Both the position numbers and the translations under genes were made by a program. A DNA stretch of 64,000 nucleotides from Plantago major. Lineage: Eukaryota > Streptophyta > Magnoliopsida > Lamiales > Plantaginaceae. This document shows, piece after piece, positions 22,063 through 34,436 of the stretch; position 1 is the stretch's first letter; the number at the start of each line of letters is the position of its first letter. Below the pieces are notes generated by a model that was given only the letters and a program-made list of their open reading frames with translations, was not told where the DNA came from and ran no database searches. Where the stretch lies: contig CM048843.1 of NCBI GenBank assembly GCA_026545765.1, forward strand, positions 20,147,646 to 20,211,645, given 5' to 3'.

Positions 22063-23671
22063 TGTTGGTCCAGATAACGGCAAAGTAAAAGACTAGAGGG
22101 GGGGGGGTGAATAGTCTTTTAAAACTTTTGTCGATAAACACAGTTTCTCAGATATCTGATACTTAATTTCAGAGAGCGGAAGACTTTTCTAAGATAAGTG
22201 AACGTGTTCAGCAAGATAAGTGTAAGTACTTTGCAATCTAAGTAAAACAAGTAATAAGCTGCAAAGAGTAAATAACACAAGTCTTTTTATAGTGGTATCT
22301 GAAGGTGGCGTAATCCTTCAACTAATCCACTTCGGTCTTTCTCAGACCTAGAATCCACTAAGATAAATGAGGTAACCTTACAGATATCTTTTCTTGATTC
22401 CTAAATACACTAGGTTCCCAACCAAGTGTTCTCCCTGAGTTATTCCCCGGCTTTCACAGCCAAGTACTTCCTGTACTCAGAAACCTTTTTGAGTTGTTCC
22501 TTAGTTTCCCAAAATAAGTACTTCCTGTGCTCAATAACCTTGGAGTTATTCCTTAGTTTCCAAAATTAAGTACTTCCTGTACTCCACGCCGTTTAAGGTG
22601 TTGGTTTTAGGTTTGTTTGTCAGGTGAGCTTCTTAAATAACTTATTCAGTTATTCAGATAGCTCTATGAATCAAGTATACTTAATACACTTTTCAATGTA
22701 TGGTATCTTGTTCTCTACTGACCCAAGTCTATTGTAAGTGTTCCAGAGAATGAATCTCAGATATGAAATCTTAGTTCAACTCCTTCACAGATAACAATGC
22801 TCGTTAAGGATCAGGACACTTAGAACTTTTGTGCTACTTAGAATCAAGATCTTTGGTCGCAACAAAAAGCTTGAAAGTAAGTAGTTTGCTTGAGAGAGCT
22901 TGTGAGAATATTCAGTATTCTTGGTGTTCAGTGTGTTCTAAAGTATATTCTCAAGCAGTCTAAGTGTTGATTTTTATAGATGAATTTGAGTGCCGTTTGA
23001 ATAGTATCCGTTAGGCTTAAATCAAATTCAAACTATTGATATCTGAGTATAGTACTGTAGCAGGTTTGTCTTCTTCTTCTGAAGCTACAGCTTTTGTTCA
23101 GACATTTCTGTCTGCGCATTTAATGCACTGTACTATACTTTGTCCTGTAGTGCCAACGGAACTATGCAAGCTTTCTGAGGCTTTGCACGTTCTTTTCCAG
23201 AGATCATCATAGCTCCAGATACCACTTGTTTAAACAACTTGTTATAATATGTTTCTTTTTCAGAAGCGTATCATATGTCCAAGGTATCTGAGTGTAGATA
23301 TCTGTGGGCACTTTCCTCGTCTCAGAAACCTTTTATTCTCAGATATCTTTTGCAACGTGTTTCGAAACACTTGTTTCTTCAAGATATCTGGACATAGGTA
23401 TCTGAAAAACCCTTGTCTTCAACAATCTTGTGCAGTCTTCAAATCTTCAAATTTGTTGAACTTTTCCTGCTGGATGCCTTCTTCTTGGTCTTCTTCAGAA
23501 AATAAAAATTACATTTCGAGACCTAACATCCTATACAAGATTTGCTAGACTATCATACTTGGTGAGTTTCCTCTTTTACAATGTTCAAGTGAACTAAGAG
23601 TACTAATCACCTTTCTGAGCTAAGATAAGTCATTAGGTTGCTGATCAAAATCTAAACAGATATTCCTAACA
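22063..23671 (-). repeat. 5' LTR of element C
   Basis: 1,609 bp from TGTTAGGAATATC (23671 side) to CTGGACCAACA (22063 side). The flank at 23672-23676 is CCTTC; its partner lies outside the window. It is the same subfamily as the solo LTRs at 34437 and 37276, which are in the opposite orientation. A long G run occurs near 22098-22107. Confidence 0.85.
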
Positions 23672-24603
23672 CCTTCCGCCTTCCAGTTGAAGTTCTGCGG
23701 AAGTAATCCCTTGGATTGCAGTTCACCGATAGCAGATGAGAACCCATCTAGGCGAGAGGCGTCGGACTTGTCCGCCATGAAGAACTTAAAAGAGTCCGAC
23801 TACATGAAGTCACGGCCAGTCTCAAGACGAGCATATTGGAGGTCCTCAAAGAGGAAATCCTTTGAATCCCGGAAGGCCTTCATCGACCTTTGAACAAAGT
23901 TCTCCTGCCAGTCAAAGTCTGCCTTGATCTCCTCCCAGCTTGTCTTCAGCTTGTGGAACATTACTTCCTTTTCTTTCAGATGCATCTCCAATCGCTTCAC
24001 CTTCTCCGCCTCGTCCGCGGAAGTGGCTATGGCCTTGTGCAGATCCTCCTCAATAGTAGCCCGCTCACCAGCCTTCCACTGCATGGCCCTGACGAAACAT
24101 CTGAGCTGCAACAAGTTCGCATGGATATAAGTTGTATGTTTATTATACGAACATAGCAAGAAAACCATGAGAAAATCACGTACCCGCTGGTATAATTCAT
24201 CAAGCCCAACAACCCGCTCAACCTCAGGAAGTCCGCGGGCCCGCTCATACTCCTTGTCAAGAGCAGCCTGGTCAGTAGGCAGGACAGCGGACAATTGTTG
24301 CCTTTTAGCTGCTAGGGAAGCCTCCGAGGCTGCTCCCCTCTTTCGCCCCGAGGTTATGGCATCCCGCATGAAGACCTCCCGTTGAGGTGCGGACGCAGCA
24401 GAAGCTGGGGGCTTGGAGGCAGTGGCGCTTCGAGTAGCAGGGCCTTTGCCCTTATCAGGCACCACCAAGTCCTGCGGATCCTCTCCAGCCTTGATCCGCC
24501 TTTCTTCCTCCGCAGCGAACACTGCCGCATTTTTTGGATCCGCCATAGGAAGACCAGCGGATGTGTTGATGATTTTGGTCCTCTGACTAGCGACGACTTC
24601 CAA
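23672..24603 (-). pseudogene. Element D coding region, second part: charged and coiled-coil protein
   Basis: Open from 24603 (MEVVASQRTKIINTS) to a TAG at 23800. The frame then continues to 23672, where C begins. It has an Ala/Pro-rich basic segment followed by a coiled coil (EEDLHKAIATSADEAEKVKRL). A 78-nt segment at 24106-24183 begins GTACGTGA and ends TTGTTGCAG and looks like an intron left in the DNA; it is in frame and encodes an out-of-character hydrophobic stretch. This arrangement (PF04195-type domain then coiled coil) resembles plant 'putative gypsy type transposon' proteins. Confidence 0.5.
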
Positions 24604-24786
24604 GGACTGCTGTTCACTCTGCTATTTCTTCTTTTCTCGGAGCGTCGACATGATGTAATCAAACCAATGAGCTGTGCATCAAAATAGAAGTGTCAGACAC
24701 GGACATATAAAGGACAAATTACCAAAATTGCGAAAAGGAAAGATCAACACGGAACATTTCAAAGAAAGAAAAGCACGAATCCTAAG

Positions 24787-26150
24787 TTAAAAATCCTTAC
24801 TGAAGTCCGTTTTTCCTCCAACTTCCACGGGGTCCGTCAGTCCGCACAAGTAAGGCAGCGGCTGACAGATCAGCCCATGGAACGGGTACGTAGGTGGGTC
24901 ATTCTTCTTATGGATCTCCGCCACCCACGGAGCCACGTTCTTCGGAAGGGGGCGCCAGTCCGGGATGCTCTCCCTTAGGAACTTTGTTGGCAGCCCCCAT
25001 TGCTCTCGCTGCCTCTCGGACATCCCAGGTTTCAGGGCCATCCGCACAAAAATGTACTTGTCCCACCACTTCGACCCCAAAGATGAAATGGAGTCCGAAA
25101 TGAAGTTGTAAGGTTTTCTATTTACAAAAGTATAGAAAAGGGGATTCCCCGGACTGAAAGAAACGTGAAAGAGCTGCCTAAAGTTTTCAAAATTTACTGG
25201 CTGCCCTTTCTTCTTACAAAAAATCATGAAACAAATAAGGTTACCCAAGGACTTTGGGATAACCTGACTCGGACCAATCCCGATGTGGTTCAGAATGTGC
25301 TTCAGTTCTGGCGCAATGGGGACCTTCCATCCACAAAAAAGGTCACTTCATGCACGCACATGTACCCGGCAGGTGGATTATAGAATGCATGCCCGGGCTC
25401 GGGGACCATGATTTCAACGGACTCGGGAATCTCCCATTTCCACCTCCACTCGGGAATGTCCTCAGCCTTAACCTTCGACGGACAAGTAGGAAGAAGTCCG
25501 TCCGCGTTTAATTCTCCAAATATATCCGCTATCACTACTGCGGACGCAGGACGAGGGAATTTGATTCTCGCTGCCTTTGCACCACGGCCCTTTATTAACG
25601 GAAGATGGGATTGAGTGGACGCGGCAGGGTGTAACACAATCCGACGACCAGTACGTCTCCGTGGGCGAGCGACTGGAGAGTCCTCCTCTCCTTCCTCCCC
25701 ATCCTCATCCTCTTCCTCTTCACCATCCTCCTCCTCTTCACCACCTTCAGGTCTTCCAGATGTGCTAGGGTTGGACGGACCTGTTTCCACCACAACACGG
25801 TCCTCTTCTCCAGCCTCAAACATTTCTACATCATCAACCTCCCGACCACTGTCGCCTTCCTGTTCAGTTTGGGGCTCATTCGGATCCACAGATCCTCCAA
25901 CACCACCTATGGTCCGAGATTGTACTAGCGACCTCGTCCTAATAACATCTCCTTGGCCCTCTGTTCTGCCCGGCTGAGGTTCTGCTGCATCACAGACTCC
26001 ATGCCCAGCGTCGGAGTCTCTAGAAGACACGAGATCCACGACCACATAGTCTCCTACGGATGTGGTTAACCCCGCGGACTCAACCTCCAAATTTGCTCCG
26101 TCATGGTAACCTTGAGCCTCGTGAATGTTTTGACTATCGCTCCCGGACAT
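24787..26150 (-). pseudogene. Element D coding region, first part: PF04195-like 'putative gypsy type transposon' protein
   Basis: The ATG at 26150 (MSGSDSQNIHEAQG) opens an acidic N-terminus with a Glu/Asp run (25690-25750) and RPRRRTGRR, then the domain start MVPEPGHAFYNPPAGYM. The frame shifts near 25338, where one base is missing compared with the copy at 2294. It then continues as 25248-24787 (GNLICFMIFCKKKGQPVNFENFRQLF, WWDKYIFVRM), the hallmark region of this plant retroelement protein. Its function is unknown. The duplicate at 2230-3105 is the only copy with an open frame through the breakpoint. Confidence 0.6.
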
Positions 26151-27448
26151 CCTAGGGCAGAAGGAAACGGATCAGAAATGACTATTGTGATTGTCCGAGA
26201 GTTCATTTATATATCTTATTAAGTCAGGAGGTCCGAGAAAATTCTACCCTATCAGACTTTCTATGTGAATTAGTCTCATAATGTTATGGGCACTAAACCC
26301 TAGCACACAGAGACGTGCCAATGGCACCATCATCTATCCCATGCAGCATGGCAGCAAGATTAGCTTACAAGAGACTGTGCCAATCGACACCAATATATCA
26401 CCAAATAAGCATGCATTGTCAAGTTTGGTTACATTGGGAATGACATACTAAACGAATCGACAAGATACCAGTAAAGGAGATTGGTACGCTATAGCACAAA
26501 GGAGGAGTATTTCAACTAAGTGTACCATTAGCAACATTCGCAATTAAGGAATCAACAAGTGGATACTCAACTAAGGCAACAACATACTGAGCATGCAGCA
26601 GGCAGAGCGCAAAGACAAGAAACTTCAACGAGAATTGAGGTGTACTTACTTGACAAAGTTGAGTTCTTAAGCTTAGACGGACGACGAAGCCTTGCTAGCT
26701 CTCCGAGGGTACAAATCTCAGCTGGAATTCCCAAGATTTTGCGAGTTTCAGTTGCTCGGATCGATCTTTGATTGCTCGAATTGCTTGAGAGTCGCTTGGA
26801 GTTTCGATGTGGCTAAAGTGTGAAAGCGACTGATGGGCTGACTATTTATAGGGGCAATTTGGGAAAGCCAAGAGTCACATCACTTGGATTCAAACCCCAA
26901 TCGTTGATCTTTTTAATCCAACGGTTGTGCCGGTTCACAAGTGGCTGGCTAACGGTACATCACATTAAATGCTCGTCAGAGGCGTCACACCAATTGTGTT
27001 TAAAATCTCAACCGTTGAAACTTTCCAATCCAACGGTCGCATCGCTTTACCCGGGATCTTTCCCCGTGGGCCGGACAGGCAACTCATTGGGCCCCTTTGA
27101 TTTACTGCTTCAGCGGCCCAGAAGGACCATTTCACATATTCGGTCCAACGGATAACTTCCTATACACTCTTCCACAGAGGACTTCGTCAGATCCTAACCG
27201 TACTCGGATCTATATATCTCGGATACAAATACCTTTTCCATCTACAGTCCGAGCTATTACATAACTCGGAATGTAGACAGATAAGGGAGGGGGGGGGGAG
27301 AGAGATATATTGAACTCCTAAGAACACGGACGACGGATCCCAACAAAATTTTTTCAGTTAACGATTCGGACACGCTCCACAATACATTTGTTCTCTTCAT
27401 AGTTACCAACTATCTTCTACTAAGATACTTGAAAACTAGGGGGACATA
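26151..27448 (-). other. Untranslated leader of element D
   Basis: About 1.3 kb between the D LTR and its first ATG. No ORF of note. It begins (27448 downward) with TATGTCCCCCTAGTTTTCAAG, also found at 63743 after the second LTR, where a primer-binding site should be. The tRNA was not identified. Two thirds of this leader is duplicated at 3106-4012. Confidence 0.5.
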
Positions 27449-28378
27449 TGTTGATACAGACATGTGTCCAATCCGTTAAGGGCGCCATAAAGCGTGTCCT
27501 AAAGCGCATCAAGGCTGAGATAGCCATTCAAGGCTAGTCCGACCTTCGTATGGTCCGACATAAAGGAAACCATCTCAGGTCAACTAGTATTTACAAGTCA
27601 GCATGCCATCTCAGCTAGGTCAGACCAAGCTAGACAGGTGACTTCCGAAACTGACAAAGGGTCACATGGTCCTTCCAAGTACCGCAAACTGTCAATCCTA
27701 AGATGCTAAACGGACCGGGCGAGAGAATCTCGAACGCCACCAACACAGTAAGACCAAACGTATATAACAGAACCAGTGAGATACTTCCGTGGAACTCTAG
27801 GTCCGGACACCTTGAGTTGCTCAAGGCCAGATCAACCAAGCATAGAGATCTGTCCGAGGAACTTACACGGACCCAACATGCGGGACAGTACTCTCAGAGG
27901 GAAAGGTCCAAACTACCCTCCTAGGCCCATTGATTAGTATTGGATTACTATTCACTAATGGACTATGGGCCAAAGGTAGCATTGGTGTCCAAATATGAGG
28001 CATACACTTGGCATCATCTTGTGAGCAATCTCATAAGATATGATAACTATAAGTATAGCACAAGGTCCAAGACCTTAAGGTAAGTGATAAGCGAGATCAT
28101 AGTGAGAATCCCTAAGACATAATCACTATCGATTTCATAACCTTCCCCATAACTATTACATTGAGAGCTTCCAACTCTCTCTTTAGTAAAGTCTCTTACC
28201 GGATTGACATATGCAATCCAGGTAACCCATTCTAACCCCCCTCCCCCCCCCCCCCCACTCAGTCCTTTCAGGTACTCTAGCTCGGACCAGTATCACTTCG
28301 GACTTCAGGAAGGAGGCGGATCCTAGATTAGGTTAGTTGTGATAGTTTAGTTGGTGTTCGAGGTTTTACCCCTCAACA
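27449..28378 (-). repeat. 5' LTR of element D
   Basis: 930 bp with TGTTGATAC at one end and CCTCAACA at the other, giving TG...CA termini within a 6-bp inverted repeat. A homopolymer C run is at about 28238-28257. It is related to 62884-63742 in opposite orientation, sharing the ends, the region around 28180-28220 and many TCGGAC motifs. Confidence 0.7.
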
Positions 28379-29489
28379 TAGATCATGCACCCAATTTTAA
28401 ATACTAATATTTTACTTCATTTTTAACACAAAAAGTTATTGTATCTCATTATTTGAAATATACTACTAAAATTGAATGGATGTACAATTTTAAATATATA
28501 ACATGTATATTTACTTATGTCCTCGCTCACGACTAGTCGAGCTTTTATTATAGTGTATGTTACTCAATTAAAACTAAGTTGGGCTTGCTCAAGATCAAGG
28601 CATCAAGCCCATGTTGTCCGATCTCGAGCTGAAGCTGAGCTTTTTCCCAAATTGACCGCGAACAGTTTGATTCGTTTATACCCACTATCTATCAGAGTAC
28701 CAAAAAATTTGGACACGAGTTAAATAAAATTTATCAAAATTAGATTGAACAACTCATGGTAAAAAGAAAATGGAAGTGTCGTAATTTAAAATATAGTATT
28801 TTTTTAATTTGTATGCTCTCCTGATACTTTTATAACATTTATACAAAGAGACCGTTTTTCAGAGAGATCAATTCAACATCACATATTTACGTACAAACAT
28901 CATATTATATTTTTAACTTCATGTATGTAAGGGCCTTCTATCGTCAGTTAAGGTGTCGCCCTGACTAACTTCAGTCACCTATTTTGATCCATTAACTAAA
29001 AATTTAACGGTGGAGAACGAATAACCTGCTACCTTTCGCACCAAATGTTTTCATGGGGTGTCACTCATGTCGCACGAGGTGTTACTCTAACGGTCTATTT
29101 CGCCTTAAATATATTAGAACAAAAAATCATTTTCCATATATTATTACCCCTATTAAAAAAATTAAAAACTTTCAATTAAAATCAAAATCAGATCAAAACC
29201 AATAATCAAAACACACAACTCATAAACATCTCGATACACAATTTTACTGGCCGGCAAGAGAATTTATCTTTCTACTTCTTCTTCTTGACGTATGAAGTTA
29301 GGATTTCAAATTACTGGATATTAAATTTAAGTTAGGGTTCATTCAATTTCAATATTTTTACAAATTAGGAATAGGTGCTATGATAATTGTTTGTCATTAT
29401 AATTTTAATGTATATAATTATAAATTATAAATGTATATGTAAAAATATGTGTTTAATTTTTTATTTTAAATTAGTGGAGAAGTTTATCT
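28379..29489. other. AT-rich intergenic DNA
   Basis: No convincing gene. Short ORFs here have no recognisable domain. The RPN11 N-terminal exon was looked for on the plus strand and not found. Confidence 0.4.
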
Positions 29490-29916
29490 GGCTGTATTTG
29501 GTGTAGAGTTAAAAAAGTGAGTTAAAGAAAAATTTTAGTTGATGAATAGTAACTGAGTTAAAGGTGAGTTATAAAAAATGGTGTTTGTAATAGAGTTAAA
29601 AACTTATAGGGTTGTTAACTTGTTATATCGGGTGTGTAAGAATACTTTGATGTGTGTAACAAGAAAGTGATGCCTTTGATATTTTTAAAGTTATTTGATT
29701 GGTTTAAATATTGTTTGATTGGTTTATGATTCTTAGTTTTAGTTTGATAGAAAAAGTAAAGAGGAAGTAAGAGTAGGGTATAAAGAGAATGATGATTGTT
29801 TAGTGGAGGAAAAATTGAGTTAAATTTTTTTACTGTAGAAGATAAAAACAAAATACCCCGAAACATTTTATCAAATGAATAGTAAACTATAAATGAATAC
29901 CAAACAACCTGTATAT
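29490..29916. mobile_element. Possible MITE
   Basis: The left end GGCTGTATTTGGT and the right end, reversed, GGTTGTTTGGTATT form an imperfect terminal inverted repeat around about 400 bp of AT-rich, non-coding sequence. The subterminal 'tgaatagtaa' motif is shared by both ends. Exact boundaries and target duplication are uncertain. It lies immediately upstream of the first recognisable RPN11 exon. Confidence 0.35.
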
Positions 29917-29957
29917 TTTTAAATATAGGAACAGTAGCGGTTGAGTGCGATGGAGAG

Positions 29958-31449
29958 CAATGGACCATTGAGTACACGGTTCGCGTTGTTGACGTTTTTG
30001 CTATGCCGCAAAGTGGACCTGGAGTCAGTGTTGAAGCTTTTGATCATGTTTTCCAGACCAATATGCTTGACATGCTTAAGCAAACTGGCAGGTATGATTA
30101 AACTCAAGGAGCTTTTTTGCCTATGTTTACCATGATATGTCGCTCATTCGAAGGATTTAGTTCTGGTTTGTGGCGATATTGTAGAGATCTGGTGGTTGGT
30201 TTTTTTATTACTAAATCCTACGATTAGGAGTTTGTTGTTGGAATAACACATTCAGAGAGGAAAAGGTGTAGAATATATGGTTATCTAAGGGGAGCAAGAA
30301 AGGGACTCGAGGAGAACAAGATAAAAAGCTCCTGGTGTGACTGTTTTGCTTGCGATTCTGACTAGTGTCGATTTGCATTAGGGGGTATAACAGGCCTTAA
30401 TGTGGACTGGTCATTCCGTCATTCTGAGATGGTTATGTTTGATTATTTGGAAGGCAAGTAATGGTAATTGATGGTGTTCGATATTTGCTAATGGGTGGAG
30501 GGTGTTATGTCAATGTTAAACATAGTTTACATTCTTGTTCGTATAAGAGCAAGATCTTGAAGAAAATGTGTTTGTTGATATAGTTTGGGATCACAACGAC
30601 CGTGTATTTTATATTTGTATTCACTGGACTCTCGCAATAGTCTCTAAGAGACCGTGTTTCACTAGAAAGTTGTTCTCCAATTTCGTTGACTCAACATGAT
30701 CTCATATGATGGCATTTGGTTTACATATATACATGAAAGTAGCAATACTCTAATATACAAAACATGTTTCTTCAGGTAGATGAGTAATCTTATAACGGAT
30801 GGTTGCTTTCACTCTTCCTTAGGTTGTTAGCAACGTTTCCTAAATGAACCTAAAGATGAGTTGTTATTCATTGTACTTAAAATCCATGGATTCAGTTTCT
30901 CGTTTATGATTAATGATTAGGATGTTTTCTTGAATTTGTTTCGCACTGAGATGGTGGTTGGTGGTATCATTCGCATCCCGGTTTTGGATCTTTGGCTTTA
31001 CGTGTTGACATCAATACTCAACAGTTGTTCCCCACATATGTCAGTCGGGCTATTAAATCAAATTGAACTATCTGGACTAATTAATGGTGTCGATGGTGCT
31101 AAATTTTAAGTGGGCATTTGCTCGTAACTAATTGTACATTGTTCAACCATAGTTTGAATGATTTACTGTCTTATGACCTACAACTATTAACCCTTTTCAG
31201 AAGTACATACAGCTCTGATCACCATATTATGTATCCTTTTGGGTATCCTTTGATTGAAGTTCCTTACGATTTACAAGTCAATGATATAAGCCAAAACATG
31301 GTCCTGCGAATAGGCATTATTACTCGATCGCTATAAATTACGGAAGAATGAACTTGAGGAGAAGATGCTCTTAAATCTTCACAAGAAAAAATGGATGATG
31401 GATTGACCCTCGGTTTGATACCCACTCAAAAACAAATGAGCAGATCGTC
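29958..31449 (+). pseudogene. RPN11: RPN11 (26S proteasome lid deubiquitinase, PSMD14 homologue) pseudogene, exons for the JAMM region and middle part
   Basis: Three exon remnants match the highly conserved RPN11 protein. 29973-30091 encodes [15 protein letters not shown] through DMLKQTG with two substitutions and ends at a CAG/GTATGA donor. 30948-31023 encodes [14 protein letters not shown] and VDINTQQ after a one-base loss. 31298-31449 encodes NRHYYSIAINY and, after further one-base losses, ELEEKMLLNLHKKKW and FDTHSKTNEQ. In RPN11 the JAMM metal site is HxHx(7)SxxD; here HSHPGFG and the Asp remain but the serine position is lost. About 55 N-terminal residues and most of the 145-215 region are missing or decayed. 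Introns are present, so it is a duplicated gene rather than a processed copy. The final exon is at 56217-56408. Confidence 0.8.
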
Positions 31450-31841
31450 TGTACATTGATGTTTTCGTGATCGCAATTTGTGGACCTTCTACACTACATA
31501 TATCGAAATCTGACGACGGTGTTAAAGTTAGTAAACACAAACTTGTGGTTTCATTACTACCATTATATCTCAATTGGGCATCTTTGGGACATTTTCAACA
31601 TGTTATAGAATTATTATTTGTATCACTGACGGCTTTGCCATGAAGTCGAGTATGTTTATCGAGGTAGAAAGTGACGAGAAGATTGTAGTCCAAATTACGT
31701 ATAATCGCCCAAAATTCTCTTGATTGATAACCAGTGGCAGATATAGACCTCAAATGAATATTTGAGTGCTGGGCTTTTAATTTGCTTTTAGTATCCTGTA
31801 GAAGTTTTACGTTGGGGGTATAATTTGCAGTCTGATTTTTT
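31450..31841. other. Host intron remnant between RPN11 exons and the CACTA element
   Basis: No ORF or repeat recognised. By position this is the start of the intron now filled with transposons up to 56216. Confidence 0.4.
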
Positions 31842-32175
31842 TACTACTAGGAAAGAGTAGAATAAGTGACAAACAAAATATGTTAATTAAACACATTTGC
31901 TGTTAATGAAACCCTTTAATTGAGAAATGTATCTTAACTATAGCCGTTGAATTTGCTCTTGTGGATTATACAATTTTAATTGACAGGGTGTTGGTTAAAA
32001 AGAATATGGTTGACATGATTCTCTCAATTAAAAGATGGTCAACCCTATGCTGACTTTACTTGTGGTGGAGACATTTGTGTTAACTATACCTTTTGTATAA
32101 TACGTACTTACACCATTATGATTGACAGAACATGCCGTCAATTATAATCCAAATACCAATTTAAAAAAAAAGAAA

Positions 32176-32289
32176 GTATTTCTAGTATACTTAACAAACT
32201 TGTCTCAAGTATACTTGAAATACGAATTTAAAAAAATACACGTATTTCACATATAACTAACAAACTTGTCTTAGTTATATGCGAAATAC
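32176..32289. repeat. Two tandem 48-bp hairpins with a common loop and different stems
   Basis: 32176-32223 pairs GTATTTC and AGTATACTT with AAGTATACT and GAAATAC. 32242-32289 pairs GTATTTC and CATATAACTAA with TTAGTTATATG and GAAATAC. The loop ACAAACTTGTCT is shared. Both arms of the second copy changed together, so the stem is kept while its sequence differs. Confidence 0.7.
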
Positions 32290-33783
32290 GGAATAAAAAA
32301 ATATTGCAGAAAATTGCCAAAAATGACAATTTTACTGCTAATTATATATTAAATTAATTATGAAACATTGATAATTTGATATGTTTATAAATTTTGTTAG
32401 AAAGTAAATGAAATAGACCAACAAATTATAAAACAACATAAAATGCAGTAAAGTGTTAATGCTATTGTGCTAACCTTTGATTAAAAGATAGATGTAAGCA
32501 TCAATTTAGAGAAAAGAAACCAAGAAACACAAACAAAGTAAAACAAAAAGATTAATTAGTTGGTTAATGAAGAACAAAAAAAAAGTTAAGTGAATAATTA
32601 GGAATTGATGTAACAAAAACTTACCTTGTAAATGAATTTGGTAAAGCCTACACACAAATTAATAAAATGATATATGATTAGTTGTGTTAGTACTAGAAAA
32701 AAAAATGAAACAAATATGTAGAAATTTAAGAGATGATGCATGGAACATACCTTAATTATATCTTACAAATGAAGATGAAGTTTGAAGGTTTTTGATGGTA
32801 TTGGAAGATGAGAAAAATGAGGAGGAACAACTACACTGATGAAATGAGAGGAAATTTATACAGTTCATGATTATAGTTTAATTTACATAAGTGTGTCAAT
32901 TATATTGAATTCTAAAATCGGTGAATTCAAATGGGGGAGTTTTGAAAATTTTGGCATATAATTTACGTACTTTTGTTGATTATAGTAAAATTTCAAAATT
33001 ATTCACCGATGAAAGCCGCCTGTTGAAACTTTTCAAAAATTTTCAACAAAAGAAGTGGTAATGACATTGGCAGCAAAAGTTTATAGCTAACAAACTTTTA
33101 TTAATCATTTTTTATGAAGAATAAAAGTTACTTCCAACGAAGCCTTAATTAGAATAATACTTTATCTTGTGAACATTGTAATTCTTTATCTTTGTTCCTA
33201 TTTTGTTCTTTAATTTATTATGTGATTATTCTTATTCATTGGTTATTTATATGTGATCTCTTCATTTGGCCCTGCATTGCATTGTTTCATTAAATACTTA
33301 CAAATTCTACAATTATTCTAATTTCTAACCTGTTTATATTAAAATTCGAGTTTAAAATCACTTGGTCTACGTTACTCAACAATCAAGGTGTGCTAGTTAT
33401 GTTATTGATTTTTTATGTTCAATTGTATGCATGCTACGTATAAACTTTGTTGTATTTGATTATTATGATGTATAAATATGACTGTTTTTGTTATTTTGTA
33501 TTGTGGATCACTGATATTATTGTCTCATTAATATTTCATGTTATAAATAAATTCATATGTATTCAAAATAACAATTATAATAATAGGTTTTATTATACAC
33601 TCCTAAATTGAACTTATATATAGTTGACAAACTGAATTATATCATGTATATATAATATCATCCATTAATTGCATATTTGTTATTTTACGTTGAATGTTGA
33701 TGAATTAACTACAATTATTTGTACGACACTATGTTTGAGTATATTAATATAAAATTGTGGAAACCCATATGCAGGTTATTAAC
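32290..33783. other. CACTA 5' non-coding region
   Basis: AT-rich, no convincing ORF. Contains more short inverted repeats (for example GTTGAAA...TTTTCAAC near 33023-33048). An acceptor-like GCAG at 33771-33774 precedes the TNP2 start codon. Confidence 0.4.
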
Positions 33784-34436
33784 ATGAATAACTTCCGAGA
33801 TTGGATGTACAACAAATGGGGTGAAAATGGACTAATACCTGAGTATTTCACGAGGGTGGAGTCATTTTGCGATTGGGCATTCACCACACAAAATCAAATT
33901 CAGATTCCATGCGCATGCAGTACATGTGAATGCGGATGGTCTTACCACGATCAATCAACGGTAACAATGCACTTGTACGGTAATGACATTTTCATGAGCC
34001 TGATGATATCTGGGCCGACAAGTCCGGGGCAAAAATTAGATGTGTTAATGAGGCCATTGATCGATGAACTACAAATGCTTTGGAATGAAGGTGCAATTAC
34101 CTGGGATTGTATACGGCAAGAAAATTTCGTGATGCGGGCCGCTGTTATGTGGACGGTGAGTGACTTTCCAGCTTATGGAATGTTATCTGGATGGAGTACG
34201 CATGGGAGGTTGTCTTGACCATATTGTCAAGGTGACACTGGTGCATTTCACTTAACAAATGGTAGGAAACCATGTTGGTTTGATTGTCACAAGGCTTTCC
34301 TCCCGCCTGACCATCATTTCAGGAATAAACGCGAGATTTTATTAAAGGGAAGGTGGAGCATACATTCATGAGGGGGCGAAAGACCACTGAAGAAAACATG
34401 AGAAAACTAGCTGAGTTCCCTGATATTGACACAATT
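33784..34436 (+). pseudogene. CACTA TNP2 transposase, N-terminal half
   Basis: The ATG at 33784 (MNNFRDWMYNKW) opens a transposase-associated N-terminal domain (FTRVESFCDWAF, IPCACSTCECGW), shortened relative to the family, then the TNP2 core (PLIDELQMLWNEG, MRAAVMWTVSDFPAYGMLSGWSTHG). A TGA at 34216-34218 replaces the expected conserved cysteine of the following PYC motif. The frame remains recognisable after it (HKAFLPPDHHFR) until the LTR at 34437. TNP2 binds and cuts CACTA ends. This copy cannot be active. Confidence 0.75.

Larger units (their letters stand above)
1..23671 (-). mobile_element. Ty1/copia (Sirevirus-like) element C, outer copy, split by a nested insertion and cut by the window edge
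   Basis: Element C reads right to left. Its 5' LTR is 22063-23671, followed by a primer-binding site and gag from 21944. The coding sequence stops within the zinc-knuckle region at 20971 and resumes at 2229, continuing into protease and integrase up to base 1. The two pieces are assigned to one element because the gag reading continues across them without loss when compared with the equivalent region of element A. Both pieces also differ from A and B in a similar way. The LTR starts TGTTAGGAATAT, unlike A and B (TGTTAGATATTTTG), so C belongs to a sister subfamily. The 3' half lies outside the window. C sits inside gypsy-type element D, whose internal region begins at 23672. Confidence 0.75.
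23672..28378 (-). mobile_element. Gypsy-type / LARD-like element D, 5' part (truncated by insertion of C)
   Basis: A TGTTGA...TCAACA LTR (27449-28378) is followed on the minus strand by a 1.3-kb leader and a two-part coding region (26150-23672). No protease, RT or integrase is visible before C interrupts it at 23672; the remainder lies beyond the left edge of the window. It could be a non-autonomous element carrying a PF04195-type gene, or the 5' part of a full gypsy element. The LTR and leader are rich in GTCCGA/TCGGAC motifs, and a second LTR of the same family stands at 62884-63742. Confidence 0.6.

Noticed and set aside
31842..31860. Confident CACTA left terminus
   Set aside because: The first base is T where C is expected, and no matching right terminus or 3-bp duplication was found, so only an approximate boundary is given.
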